Under the pieces are notes generated by a model. That model had not been told where the DNA came from, did no database searches, and worked only from the letters and a program-made list of their open reading frames with translations. Both the position numbers and the translations under genes were made by a program. From Chitinophaga ginsengisoli (GTDB lineage Bacteria; Bacteroidota; Bacteroidia; Chitinophagales; Chitinophagaceae), in contig NZ_PYGK01000005.1 in assembly GCF_003014595.1 (NCBI RefSeq), positions 310,001 through 374,000 on the forward strand: 64,000 nucleotides of DNA, in the 5' to 3' direction. Positions 26,184 through 36,231 of the stretch are shown here, one piece after another; within the stretch, counting starts at the first letter, position 1, and every line of letters starts with the position of its first letter.

Positions 26184-27689
26184 ATGATCATGAACCCATA
26201 CAGTGACCTCTTTTATGAAGGCACTGCCAATGAATACAGTAAAGCGATAGCACTGGCCAGTGGCTCAGTAGTACGGTTCCTGGAGAAGAACAGGAAACCA
26301 TTCAGCGGTATTACACCTGCACAGCTGAAGACAGCATTCGAACAGGTAGACCTCAATACACCGTTGCCTGATTATGACAGCCTGCTTTCAGAAGTAGAGC
26401 GCCTCTATTCCGATCATGCAGTGACGTTCCATTTGCCACAATACATCGCTCACCTGAACTGTCCGGTGGTGATCCCTGCTATTGCTGCGGAAGTCCTGAT
26501 CTCTGCCATCAACTCCTCCCTTGATACCTGGGATCAGAGTGCAGGTGGTACATTGATAGAGCAACGTCTCATAGAATGGACATGCAATGAGATCGGTTTC
26601 GATAGCAACAGTGATGGTGTGTTCACTAGTGGTGGCACACAGAGTAACCTGATGGGATTGTTACTGGCCAGAGATCATTATGCAAAGGAACGCCTGCGTT
26701 ATAATATCAAGCAGAAGGGATTACCTGCGGAGTCTTCCCGCTTCAGGATATTCGTAGCCGCCACAGGACATTTCAGTATTCAGAAGAACGCTGCATTACT
26801 GGGGCTCGGTGAACAATCTGTAGTCAGTATACCGGTGAAAGGTTACCGCATGGATGTGGCATTGCTGGAAGAAGCTATTCAGCAGGAACTGGAGGAAGGC
26901 AATATCCCTATTGCGGTAGTAGGCACTGCCGGCACTACTGATTTTGGCAATATTGATCCATTGGAAGAAATAGGACAACTGGCTGCGCGGTATAAATTAT
27001 GGTTCCATGTAGATGCTGCTTATGGCTGCGGATTATTACTTACTACTAAATACCGTCATCTGTTGAAAGGAATAGAACTCGCTAACTCTGTAACGGCGGA
27101 TTATCATAAGTCATTCTTCCAGCCTGTTAGTAGCAGCGCTTTCCTGGTAAAGAGCAAACGTTCTCTAGACCTGCTGACGCACCATGCGGATTATCTCAAT
27201 CCGAAGGAACATGATGAAGACGGATTACCTAATCAGGTAAATAAATCTATCCAGACCACCCGCCGTTTTGATGCATTGAAACTCTGGTTCACACTGCGCC
27301 TGATGGGTAAACAGAAACTGGGCAGTTATATGGAAACGATCATCGATACTACGGCGAAGGTAGCTGATATGATCAGCCAGGATACAGAACTGGAACTGGT
27401 AAGTTATTCAGACATCAGTGCGTTGGTGTTCCGTTATTTCCCCGCCCGCCTTGATGAAACAGATGTTACAGCAGTGAACCTGCATATCAAAAAAGAGATG
27501 CTGAAAGATGGTGCAGCTTTGCTGGCAGGTACACGTATCAACGGTGCTTTTTATCTCAAGTTCACCTTACTGAACCCGCTTACTACTACGGATGATGTAG
27601 CAAAACTATTATCCATCATCAAGTCACACGGCGCCACTTACATAAGACAGCACAGGGAAACACTTTACGATACAAGAGAAATCGCATAA
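26184..27689 (+). CDS. PLP-dependent group II decarboxylase (siderophore diamine formation)
   Basis: 501-residue pyridoxal-phosphate enzyme. The Schiff-base lysine is K309 in DYHKSFFQP, with FHVDAAYGCGLL about 30 residues before it and TSGGTQSNLMGLLLARD (about 149) binding the cofactor phosphate. This is the glutamate/DABA/lysine decarboxylase superfamily used by DesA (lysine to cadaverine) and RhbB (diaminobutyrate to diaminopropane). The substrate cannot be read directly, but no diaminobutyrate aminotransferase gene is nearby, which favours lysine or ornithine. Follows the synthetase by 2 nt and precedes the monooxygenase by 1 nt, so all are translationally tight. Confidence 0.88.
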   Translation: MIMNPYSDLFYEGTANEYSKAIALASGSVVRFLEKNRKPFSGITPAQLKTAFEQVDLNTPLPDYDSLLSEVERLYSDHAVTFHLPQYIAHLNCPVVIPAIAAEVLISAINSSLDTWDQSAGGTLIEQRLIEWTCNEIGFDSNSDGVFTSGGTQSNLMGLLLARDHYAKERLRYNIKQKGLPAESSRFRIFVAATGHFSIQKNAALLGLGEQSVVSIPVKGYRMDVALLEEAIQQELEEGNIPIAVVGTAGTTDFGNIDPLEEIGQLAARYKLWFHVDAAYGCGLLLTTKYRHLLKGIELANSVTADYHKSFFQPVSSSAFLVKSKRSLDLLTHHADYLNPKEHDEDGLPNQVNKSIQTTRRFDALKLWFTLRLMGKQKLGSYMETIIDTTAKVADMISQDTELELVSYSDISALVFRYFPARLDETDVTAVNLHIKKEMLKDGAALLAGTRINGAFYLKFTLLNPLTTTDDVAKLLSIIKSHGATYIRQHRETLYDTREIA

Positions 27690-27690
27690 T

Positions 27691-29007
27691 ATGAATATTC
27701 CACATACATATGATATTATTGGCATCGGCATAGGCCCTTTCAATCTCAGCCTGGCTGCCTTATTGCAACCTGTAAGCAGGATCAATGCTGTATTCTTTGA
27801 CCAGGCGCCGGGCTTCGACTGGCATCCCGGTCTGATGTTAAACAATGCCACCTTACAGGTACCCTTCATGGCCGACCTTGTAACCATGGCTGATCCTACC
27901 AGTGAATACAGTTTCCTGAATTATATGAAACAGTCAGGACGATTGTATAAGTTCTATATCAGGGAAGACTTTTTTATCCTGCGGAAAGAATACAATGCCT
28001 ATTGTAAATGGGCTGCAGAGAGATTGTCATCATGCCGTTTCTCTCATAAGGTTACTACTATACAATATGAGCCTGACAGGCAATTGTATGCAGTGAGTAC
28101 AGTACATACCCTCACTGGTAAAACGGAACTGCACTATGCCCGCAAGCTGGTGTTAGGTACCGGTACTCAACCATACCTGCCTGCATTTGCAAAGAAGGGT
28201 ATACTGCCGGATGTGATCCATACATCGGAGTATCTCAACTATAAAGATAAGATAGGAGGGAAGCGTTCTGTGACGGTAATAGGTTCCGGACAGAGTGCTG
28301 CAGAAGTATTTGCTGACCTCCTGCCACTGGCGGAAAACGGCATGCAGTTAAACTGGTTCACCCGCCCCGACAGGTTCTTCCCGATGGAGTATTCAAAGCT
28401 TACACTGGAACTGACTTCACCCGAATACGTGGATTATTTCTACAGCATGTCGGCAGAAAGCAGGCAGGAGTTGCTTGCCAGACAGAATCCACTCTTCAAG
28501 GGTATTAACTACGATCTCATCAACCAGATCTTTGATGCTCTATATGAGATGAGTGTGGATAAGGATATCTCACATATACAGCTACGCCCGAATGTACAGC
28601 TCAATGATATTGTCTATAACGGAAATAGTTATACGCTTGATATGACACAGGTACAGCAGCAACAATCATTTACCCAGGAAACAGATTTCGTGGTCCTGGC
28701 TACTGGTTACAAATACCGGGAGCCGGCGTTCCTGGAGGGCATCAGTGAACGTATCATGCGACGCGAAGACCAGTTGTTTGATGTACAGCGTAACTATGCT
28801 ATAGATCTTCATGGCGATGAGATCTTCGTGCAGAATGCAGAACTGCACACGCATGGTTTTGTAACGCCTGATCTGGGAATGGGCGCTTACCGCAATTCCT
28901 GTATTATCAATGCAATAGCGGGAGAGGAGATCTACCATGTGGAAAAACGAATTGCTTTCCAGCAATTTGGCGTGGCAGCATCCATACCAGCTGTTGCGGC
29001 TATATAA
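27691..29007 (+). CDS. Lysine/ornithine/diamine N-monooxygenase (siderophore)
   Basis: 438-residue flavoprotein hydroxylating a terminal amine for hydroxamate formation. FAD motif DIIGIGIGPFNLSLAALL at residues 5-22, NADPH motif VIGSGQSAAEVFADLL (about 194), and the conserved ATGY motif VLATGYKYREP (about 336). Length fits IucD/DesB/RhbE. Part of the siderophore operon; starts one base after the decarboxylase stop. With the decarboxylase present, the likely substrate is cadaverine or putrescine rather than the amino acid itself (inference). Confidence 0.92.
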   Translation: MNIPHTYDIIGIGIGPFNLSLAALLQPVSRINAVFFDQAPGFDWHPGLMLNNATLQVPFMADLVTMADPTSEYSFLNYMKQSGRLYKFYIREDFFILRKEYNAYCKWAAERLSSCRFSHKVTTIQYEPDRQLYAVSTVHTLTGKTELHYARKLVLGTGTQPYLPAFAKKGILPDVIHTSEYLNYKDKIGGKRSVTVIGSGQSAAEVFADLLPLAENGMQLNWFTRPDRFFPMEYSKLTLELTSPEYVDYFYSMSAESRQELLARQNPLFKGINYDLINQIFDALYEMSVDKDISHIQLRPNVQLNDIVYNGNSYTLDMTQVQQQQSFTQETDFVVLATGYKYREPAFLEGISERIMRREDQLFDVQRNYAIDLHGDEIFVQNAELHTHGFVTPDLGMGAYRNSCIINAIAGEEIYHVEKRIAFQQFGVAASIPAVAAI

Positions 29008-29037
29008 ACAGGCATACGGGACATTGTTCAATGATAT

Positions 29038-29075
29038 GCAGGAGGCATGGCGTCTGTTAACGTGATGTCTCCTGC
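29038..29075 (+). promoter_or_regulatory. Hairpin between monooxygenase and exporter genes
   Basis: GCAGGAGGCAT pairs with ATGTCTCCTGC (10 of 11 positions) around a 16-nt loop, in the 112-nt gap before the exporter. No T-run follows. It could set exporter expression by mRNA processing or attenuation; function unproven. Confidence 0.4.
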
Positions 29076-29119
29076 TCTCTTCATCAGCCATTTTTTATAT
29101 AAACGACAGGGCATCTGAT

Positions 29120-30352
29120 ATGCAAAAAATAGTCTCGCCGGCGCAATCGCGTTCAGCGCTCATTTTCATCTTTATTACACTGCTGATTGATGTAACAGGA
29201 TTGGGCATCATCATTCCCGTACTACCCAAACTGATAGAACAACTGATCCATGGCAATATGGGAGAAGCTGCTGCTATCGGGGGCTGGCTGACGTTTGCCT
29301 ATGCCCTTGTGCAGTTCGTCTGTGCGCCGGTGCTGGGTAACCTGAGCGACCGTTACGGCAGGCGTCCTGTATTGTTGTTGTCGTTACTGGGTTTCGGACT
29401 GGATTATTTCTTTATGGCATTTGCCCCGACCATCATGTGGCTGTTTGCCGGCCGTATCATCTCCGGAGTGATGGGCGCCAGTTTTACGACCGCCGCGGCC
29501 TATATAGCAGATGTCAGCGCGCCTGAGAAGCGGACCCAGAACTTCGGTATCATTGGCGCCGCCTTCGGACTGGGCTTTATCCTCGGTCCGCTGATGGGAG
29601 GTGGCTTAGGGCAGTTGGGCCCCAGGGCGCCTTTTATCGCGGCCGGTATTTTGAGTCTGCTGAATGTAGCGTATGGCTACCTGGCGCTGCCGGAGTCATT
29701 ACCTGCAACGAACAGACGGGCCTTTAAATGGAAGCATGCCAATCCGGTAGGCTCATTGGTCCAGATGAAGCAATATCCGGCCGTATACGGGCTGATAGCC
29801 ACCCTGGTGCTGATCTATATCGCCAATAATGGAGTACAGACCACCTGGGCATTTTATGGTATGCATAAGTTCAGCTGGGATGAAGCCTGGGTAGGGTATT
29901 CCCTCGGCTTTAGCGGCCTGCTGGTAGCTGTAGTACAGCTGGGCCTGATCCGGCTGATCATTCCCCGCATCGGTACTAAAAAAAGCCTGTATGTCGGGCT
30001 GGCGTTTTACAGCCTGGGATTGTTGCTGTTTGCCTTTGCCACCAGCGGGTGGATGATGTTCGTGATACTGGTGCCTTATTCGCTGGGGAATATAGCCAGT
30101 CCGGCTCTGCAGAGTATTATCACAGGGCAGATCTCTTCCGGGGAGCAGGGTGCATTACAGGGAGGACTGACCAGCCTGATGAGTGTTACGACGATCGTAG
30201 CGCCGCCGCTGATGGGAAGTCTCTTTGCTTACTTTACCGGGAATAGTGCGCCATTCCTCTTTCCGGGCGCTCCTTTTTTTGTGAGTGGGGTACTTGTACT
30301 GGTGAGCATTTTCCTGGCCATCAAGAGCATGCGGAGGCCTAATGTTAGGTGA
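29120..30352 (+). CDS. MFS exporter, TetA-like, probably for the siderophore
   Basis: 410-residue twelve-helix major facilitator protein. Motif A-like GNLSDRYGRRPVLL in the first cytoplasmic loop, the TetA-type GLGIIIPVLPKLIEQL in helix 1, and a drug-efflux-like GRIISGVMGASFTTAAAYIADV near 110. It would use the proton gradient to export a small molecule. The automatic name for such proteins is often tetracycline resistance, but position at the end of a siderophore operon makes siderophore export the better guess. It lies 112 nt after the monooxygenase. No TonB-dependent receptor or ferri-siderophore reductase is in the window. Confidence 0.85.
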   Translation: MQKIVSPAQSRSALIFIFITLLIDVTGLGIIIPVLPKLIEQLIHGNMGEAAAIGGWLTFAYALVQFVCAPVLGNLSDRYGRRPVLLLSLLGFGLDYFFMAFAPTIMWLFAGRIISGVMGASFTTAAAYIADVSAPEKRTQNFGIIGAAFGLGFILGPLMGGGLGQLGPRAPFIAAGILSLLNVAYGYLALPESLPATNRRAFKWKHANPVGSLVQMKQYPAVYGLIATLVLIYIANNGVQTTWAFYGMHKFSWDEAWVGYSLGFSGLLVAVVQLGLIRLIIPRIGTKKSLYVGLAFYSLGLLLFAFATSGWMMFVILVPYSLGNIASPALQSIITGQISSGEQGALQGGLTSLMSVTTIVAPPLMGSLFAYFTGNSAPFLFPGAPFFVSGVLVLVSIFLAIKSMRRPNVR

Positions 30353-30376
30353 GAATTCGCTTTGGTTCCTATATCT

Positions 30377-30483
30377 CCATATCGCTACACCGTCATTTCC
30401 ATATCACTTTACCGTCATCTCTATATCGATTCGATATAGAGATGACGGTAAAGTGATATGGAAATGACGGTATAGTGATATGG
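30377..30483. repeat. 107-nt near-perfect palindrome
   Basis: Arms 30377-30429 and 30431-30483 pair over 53 positions with only two imperfect pairs (30384 and 30388), around a single central base at 30430. Each arm is itself built of about 2.4 copies of a 22-nt unit (30377-30398, 30399-30420, partial from 30421). It lies between two convergent genes. As RNA it would be one long hairpin; as DNA it could extrude a cruciform. It is AT-rich and has no T-run, so it is not a standard terminator. Confidence 0.9.
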
Positions 30484-30537
30484 AAGAAGCGGGAATATAT
30501 CCTACACAGAAGCAATCTATGAGGGAACTATAGTGTA

Positions 30538-31962
30538 TTAATTGCCTCTGGTGCGACCGGCTCTTCCATTGGAAGGACCACCGGTTCTGCCTCCTTCTGC
30601 ATTGTTGTTCCGGGAACCGCCACGACCGGCATCGGAGCTGCCGCCATCTTGTGATCTACCGCCCCAGGTATTGCCACGGGAGCCTCCTTCGTTTCGGCCA
30701 CCGGTTTGGGAGTTACCGCCCGGGGCATTGCCGCGGGAACCGCCTTCGTTTCTTCCACCGCCTTGTGAGTTACCACCCCAGGGGCCACCCTGGTTATTGC
30801 CTGGTCTGCTGCCACCCTGAGGGTATCCCCCCCTGATGCTGCCGTCTATCCGGCCATCGTTGCGGGAGCGGCCGTTGTCATTGTAGTATCCCTGACGTCC
30901 ATCCGGTCTGTTGCCATTCCAGCCATAATTATTCCTGCCGGAGCGATTGTCGCGGTAACCGTTATTGTAACCGTTGCTGTAACCGTTGTTGTAATTCCTG
31001 CCGCCGTTATAGCTGTTCCTGTAATAGCCGTTATACCGGCCGCTATTGTACCTGGCGGGGTAAGAGCCGCGGTCAGCTCTGGTGGAACGGTAATTGGTCA
31101 CTATTACGCGATTACGGTTGTAAACATAGCCGGAATAGGTCCTGATAGGATAATACATCCCACGGGCAGGCATGACCCTTCTTACGGGAGCATATGCATA
31201 TCCATACTGGTAGTGGTGGCATACCGGACGATAGGCGTATACCGGCATCGGGCGCCATGGTCTCCACCATCCGGGAGGATTGATCCATGACCAGGGGGAG
31301 GTCCATACCACATAGGCCGGCGCATATACCCGACGTACGCAGGGCCAGAACCACACGTTCACGATGACACCTGCAGGAGCGAACCTGGAGGTATTGACAT
31401 CAGCAGCGGGACCATGTGTGCGGGAAGGTGTATAATCGAAGGAATTATCCTCCGCAGAATACACGCTGTCGGATATTTCAACCGGCTCTGCCAGGGTTGT
31501 TTCGCCATAGATATCTTCGTCGCCGGCTATCTGGATAACGGCGGTATTCTCACCGGTCTTTTCCAGTTCGATAACGGCCACATCCTGGCTTTCCTGGTTG
31601 GATACCAGTGCCTGTATGATAAAGAGTTGTACCTGGTTTTGCTTTTTATTGATCACCCGCAGGTAATCGATGTTGCCATCCCCGTTCAGGTCAAGGTTGT
31701 TGACCTTGTTCTGTTGCGAGTTCAGCAGCCTTTCAAATTCTTCCGGGCTATTGGCCTGTTTAAAGAGGGTAAGAGCGCCCTGTAGGCTGAAGTTGTCGCC
31801 GGGCAGCCCGGTGGAATCCTGGTCGGGAGGAGTCCAGCTGGCATTATCCCATTCGTCAGGTTGTTCCTGTAATTGTTGCCGTGGATAGTAATCCTGAGCG
31901 TTGGCATGTAGTACCGGTAACAGGGATATGAACAGTACAGGTAGGGATTGGCTGATCTTCAT
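30538..31962 (-). CDS. Secreted protein with EF-hand-like motif and Gly/Asn/Arg-rich tail (paralogue A)
   Basis: 474 residues from the ATG at 31962, which begins a signal peptide (SLPVLFISLLPVLHANAQ); the frame is open for another 122 codons upstream but that part has no signal or family features. The N-terminal domain (about 40-160) includes DLNGDGNIDYLRV, an EF-hand/dockerin-like calcium loop, and closely resembles the next gene. A Trp/Pro/Tyr-rich middle (about 190-290) is followed by a low-complexity tail rich in Gly, Asn, Arg and Tyr with three near-copies of a GGNSQ-x-GGRNEGGSRGN-like unit. I do not recognise a family function; an extracellular matrix or adhesive role is only a guess. 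Confidence 0.75.
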   Translation of the reverse strand: MKISQSLPVLFISLLPVLHANAQDYYPRQQLQEQPDEWDNASWTPPDQDSTGLPGDNFSLQGALTLFKQANSPEEFERLLNSQQNKVNNLDLNGDGNIDYLRVINKKQNQVQLFIIQALVSNQESQDVAVIELEKTGENTAVIQIAGDEDIYGETTLAEPVEISDSVYSAEDNSFDYTPSRTHGPAADVNTSRFAPAGVIVNVWFWPCVRRVYAPAYVVWTSPWSWINPPGWWRPWRPMPVYAYRPVCHHYQYGYAYAPVRRVMPARGMYYPIRTYSGYVYNRNRVIVTNYRSTRADRGSYPARYNSGRYNGYYRNSYNGGRNYNNGYSNGYNNGYRDNRSGRNNYGWNGNRPDGRQGYYNDNGRSRNDGRIDGSIRGGYPQGGSRPGNNQGGPWGGNSQGGGRNEGGSRGNAPGGNSQTGGRNEGGSRGNTWGGRSQDGGSSDAGRGGSRNNNAEGGRTGGPSNGRAGRTRGN

Positions 31963-32072
31963 GACGAAAATGTTTAGTATATAACTAATAAACGAAGTTG
32001 AATGTACGAATAGTTTAATAATGCAATATGTGTGCCGTAATTTAAGATGGGAGCGGGTTTGAAAAAGGGAAG

Positions 32073-32116
32073 GGGGCTTATAATATATCGTTGTAAGACA
32101 ATATATTATAAGCCCC
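32073..32116 (-). terminator. Long-stem terminator between the two paralogues
   Basis: A 16-bp perfect stem (GGGGCTTATAATATAT / ATATATTATAAGCCCC) with a 12-nt loop, 40 bp past the stop of the upstream paralogue. Pyrimidine-rich sequence follows on the minus strand. The two paralogues therefore look like separate transcripts. Confidence 0.65.
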
Positions 32117-32155
32117 TTACTATGATGAGTAGTTTCTGTTGATGATACGGGAAGT

Positions 32156-33145
32156 CTAATTCCCCCTGTCGGCTTTTCTGCGGCCACTTCTTGTTCTGTT
32201 TCCGCCGTTCCTTCCACCGGGACGGTTTTCACTGACCCTTGCGCGCCGGTCTGCTCTTTCACCCCTGTTGATGGCGCTGCCCCTGTCAGCCCTTGCAGGG
32301 GTATTGGACTGATACTGTCGGCCGCCACTGTTAGTCCGCTGAGGGGTATACCGGTTCACATTCCTGGTAGTACGGTAATTGTTCACTACCACCCTGTTAC
32401 GGTTAATAACCGTCACGGAGGTAACCCTCACGGGGCGATAAATGACCCGGGCAGGCGGGATCCTGTGTACCGGTACTACGACATATCTGCGTGCATAGGT
32501 GTAACGTACCGGCCTGTATGCATACCAGGGCAGGGGGCGCCAGGGACGGTACCATACCGGATGGCTATACCATGTCCAGGGAGATACCCATACCGCATAA
32601 GCAGGCGCATATACGAAACGTACACAGGGCCATAGCCATACGTTCACCACGATACCCTCGGGTGAGGAAGCCGCAGGACCATGGCTGGTGGGGGGATAGT
32701 TAAACGCATTGTCCTCTTCTTCTGCCGGTTCGGCTATAACAGATTCGCCATAGATATCAGGATCGCCCACGATCTGGACGATGGCGTTATTATCGCCTTT
32801 CTTTTCCAGTTCGATCACCGCTATATCCTGGCTTTCTGTGGAGGAAACCAGTGCCTGCAGGATAAAGACCTGTACATCATTCTCTTTTTTATTGACGATG
32901 CGGATATAATCGGTGTTGCCATCTTCATTGAGGTCCAGGTTATTCACTTTGCTGTTGGCAGAGTTCAGGAGCTTTTCAAATGCTTCGGGAGATGCTGACT
33001 GTTTAAACAGGTCCAGTGCACCCTGCAAGCTGAAATTATCGCCCGGTAGCCCGGTAGAATCCTGTTCGGGTTGTTCCTGGGCAGATACTGTTAAGGTCAT
33101 GCCCAGGCATACGATGCATGCGGTAAAGTAGTTTCGGATATTCAT
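32156..33145 (-). CDS. Secreted protein with EF-hand-like motif and Arg-rich tail (paralogue B)
   Basis: 329 residues from the ATG at 33145 (signal YFTACIVCLGMTLTVSAQ); an upstream extension of 26 codons is not supported. The exported N-terminal domain shares the runs QDSTGLPGDNFSLQGAL, KVNNLDLN-x-DGN and ESQD-x-AVIELEK with the neighbouring paralogue, so the pair is a tandem duplication. A Trp/Pro/Tyr-rich middle follows, and the C-terminal 100 residues are strongly basic (Arg, Asn, Ser) rather than Gly-rich. Function unknown; the DxNxDG loop suggests metal binding. Confidence 0.75.
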   Translation of the reverse strand: MNIRNYFTACIVCLGMTLTVSAQEQPEQDSTGLPGDNFSLQGALDLFKQSASPEAFEKLLNSANSKVNNLDLNEDGNTDYIRIVNKKENDVQVFILQALVSSTESQDIAVIELEKKGDNNAIVQIVGDPDIYGESVIAEPAEEEDNAFNYPPTSHGPAASSPEGIVVNVWLWPCVRFVYAPAYAVWVSPWTWYSHPVWYRPWRPLPWYAYRPVRYTYARRYVVVPVHRIPPARVIYRPVRVTSVTVINRNRVVVNNYRTTRNVNRYTPQRTNSGGRQYQSNTPARADRGSAINRGERADRRARVSENRPGGRNGGNRTRSGRRKADRGN

Positions 33146-33357
33146 GTACTTATTTTTTTGGGATACTCCCGGGTTCACCTGATAATGCGGGGGAATATAG
33201 GTCCCGGTTATCTTTACTGTCACTACTATGAGTACATATAGGTAGACTATCTGAAACGGGAAGGGTTTAACGGGAGGGGAAGAAGGGACCGGAAAGTGAT
33301 AAATATGGCTTTGTTTTTATGCCAATATAATTAATAATCAATCATATAACGATATCT

Positions 33358-33622
33358 ATAGACCACTACTAACACAGATGATGAAATTATCACTTTGTTG
33401 TATATATGTAATATTTTGACGTCAATCCCTAATGTTTTTAGGTTTTAATTGAAAATTTTTCCTAATTTGGTGCCGTCATTCTGGTTTGATATTTGTAAAA
33501 CCAGCTTATGATCTACCTTAGACCACAACTAGATATACTGTTAGACCTTCGTATTCTTATCACCTATTGTTTAGTTACAACCCGTAGCTACATGTTTAAA
33601 CCGCAACTAGCATACTGTTAGA
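33358..33622. repeat. Three imperfect direct repeats
   Basis: ACCACAACTAGATATACTGT (from 33522, continuing TTAGA to 33545) recurs with two differences and one gap at 33600-33622 (ACCGCAACTAGCATACTGTT, then AGA), and a shorter form TAGACCACTACTAACACAG begins at 33359. Copies 2 and 3 start 78 bp apart. They may be binding sites for a regulator of the sphingolipid operon or remnants of a duplication. Confidence 0.5.
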
Positions 33623-33757
33623 GTTATGGAATCCGTCTTATGCCGGACTACGTAATTTGATTGACATATTTATTAAACACTGCTTGTTTGCGGGGGACTT
33701 ATCGCTTACCGTCACGATTCACTTGCAAATTTTTAGTGTTCAATTTATATATTTGGA

Positions 33758-35043
<1,286 letters not shown>

Positions 35044-36231
35044 ATGGAAACATTGCAGACGACATCTCAGCAAACGGTACATGCTCCTCAACAAACCAAC
35101 GGTTTACCAAAAGTGATCGTTCAAGCGGTCACCTCTAAAAAACAGTTGGCGCAGTTCATCGATTTCCCGCACGACCTGTACAGGAACGATGAAAACTATG
35201 TACCTGAGTTGTTTATTGCTCAACGTGACCTTCTGACTCCGGGAAAACATCCTTTTCATGAACATTCAAAGCTGCAGGCATTCCTTGCCTTCCGCGGCAA
35301 TGAAATAGTGGGCAGGATAGCAGCTATCGACAATACAAACCACAATATTTTCAATAAAACGAACGATGGCTTCTTTGGTTTCTTCGATTGTATCAACGAC
35401 AGTGAAGTAAGCCAGGCTTTGTTCAGCGCAGCCACTAAATGGCTGAAGGAACGTAAGTTCAGCACCATGATCGGCCCTGTGAACTTCTCTACCAACGAAA
35501 CCTGCGGGTTGCTGATAGAAGGATTTGACGGTCCGCCGGTGGTGATGATGACCTATAACTATCCCTACTATGTCAAACTAATTGAAGAAGCGGGGCTGGG
35601 AACAAAGATCACCATGTATGCATGGAAGATCATTCCCCAGTACATGAACGACCGGCCTTTTCGTGTGATGACGGTATTGAAGGAGAGACTGACCAGGCGT
35701 AATATCACCTTCCGCAGTGTCAATCTGAAAAATTTTGATGAGGAAGTAAAGAACATCCATGCGATCTATAACAGCGCCTGGGATAAGAACCTTGGTTTTG
35801 TGCCGATGACAGAGAAGGAGTTCGAATACCTGGCGAAAGATCTGAAAATGATCCTGGATCCTGATTTTGGTATTATAGCGGAAGAGAATGGGAAAATGGT
35901 AGGTTTCGCCCTGGCTATCCCGGATATTAACCAGATCCTTAGAAAGATAAAGAGAGGACGCTTGTTCCCAACCGGTATATTGAAACTGTTGTTGGGCAAG
36001 AAGAAGATAAATGGTGTGAGAGTATTGGCATTAGGCGTATTGGAATCTCACCGTAAACTGGGCATCGATGCCTGTTTTTACGGGGAGTTAATGAAAGTGG
36101 GCAGGGCAAAAGGCGTTGCTTATGGTGAAGGATCCTGGATACTGGAAACAAATGAAATGATGAACGCCGCTATGCGGGGTATAAATGCAGATCCTTACAG
36201 GACCTACAGGATATACGAAAAAGAGATATGA
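35044..36231 (+). CDS. GNAT-like acyltransferase, candidate bacterial ceramide synthase
   Basis: 395-residue protein of the large GNAT-related type: a first half with QFIDFPHDLYRNDENYVPELFIAQRDLL and FFGFFDCINDSEVSQALFSAATKWLKERK, which looks like a GNAT acyl-CoA fold, and a second half (about 210-395) with a further acetyltransferase-like region. No transmembrane helix. In Caulobacter a GNAT-type protein (bCerS) N-acylates the long-chain base, unlike the membrane ceramide synthases of eukaryotes. Sitting directly between spt and a CerR-like reductase, this is the natural candidate for that step. Abuts spt with no gap and overlaps the next gene by 4 nt. The role is inferred from position and family. 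Confidence 0.7.
   Translation: METLQTTSQQTVHAPQQTNGLPKVIVQAVTSKKQLAQFIDFPHDLYRNDENYVPELFIAQRDLLTPGKHPFHEHSKLQAFLAFRGNEIVGRIAAIDNTNHNIFNKTNDGFFGFFDCINDSEVSQALFSAATKWLKERKFSTMIGPVNFSTNETCGLLIEGFDGPPVVMMTYNYPYYVKLIEEAGLGTKITMYAWKIIPQYMNDRPFRVMTVLKERLTRRNITFRSVNLKNFDEEVKNIHAIYNSAWDKNLGFVPMTEKEFEYLAKDLKMILDPDFGIIAEENGKMVGFALAIPDINQILRKIKRGRLFPTGILKLLLGKKKINGVRVLALGVLESHRKLGIDACFYGELMKVGRAKGVAYGEGSWILETNEMMNAAMRGINADPYRTYRIYEKEI

Noticed and set aside
29120..30352. Tetracycline resistance gene
   Set aside because: TetA-like motifs only define the MFS branch; siderophore context is the more likely role.
30655..30790. Possible CRISPR-like array
   Set aside because: The repeats are in-frame coding repeats of a Gly-rich protein, without spacer/repeat structure.
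30542..30820. Pro/Ser-rich open frame on the plus strand
   Set aside because: Is the complement of the Gly/Arg-rich tail of the minus-strand secreted protein; composition is a by-product.
31963..32328. Upstream extension of the first secreted paralogue (122 codons)
   Set aside because: Passes through a terminator hairpin and the end of the next gene; the signal peptide begins at 31962.
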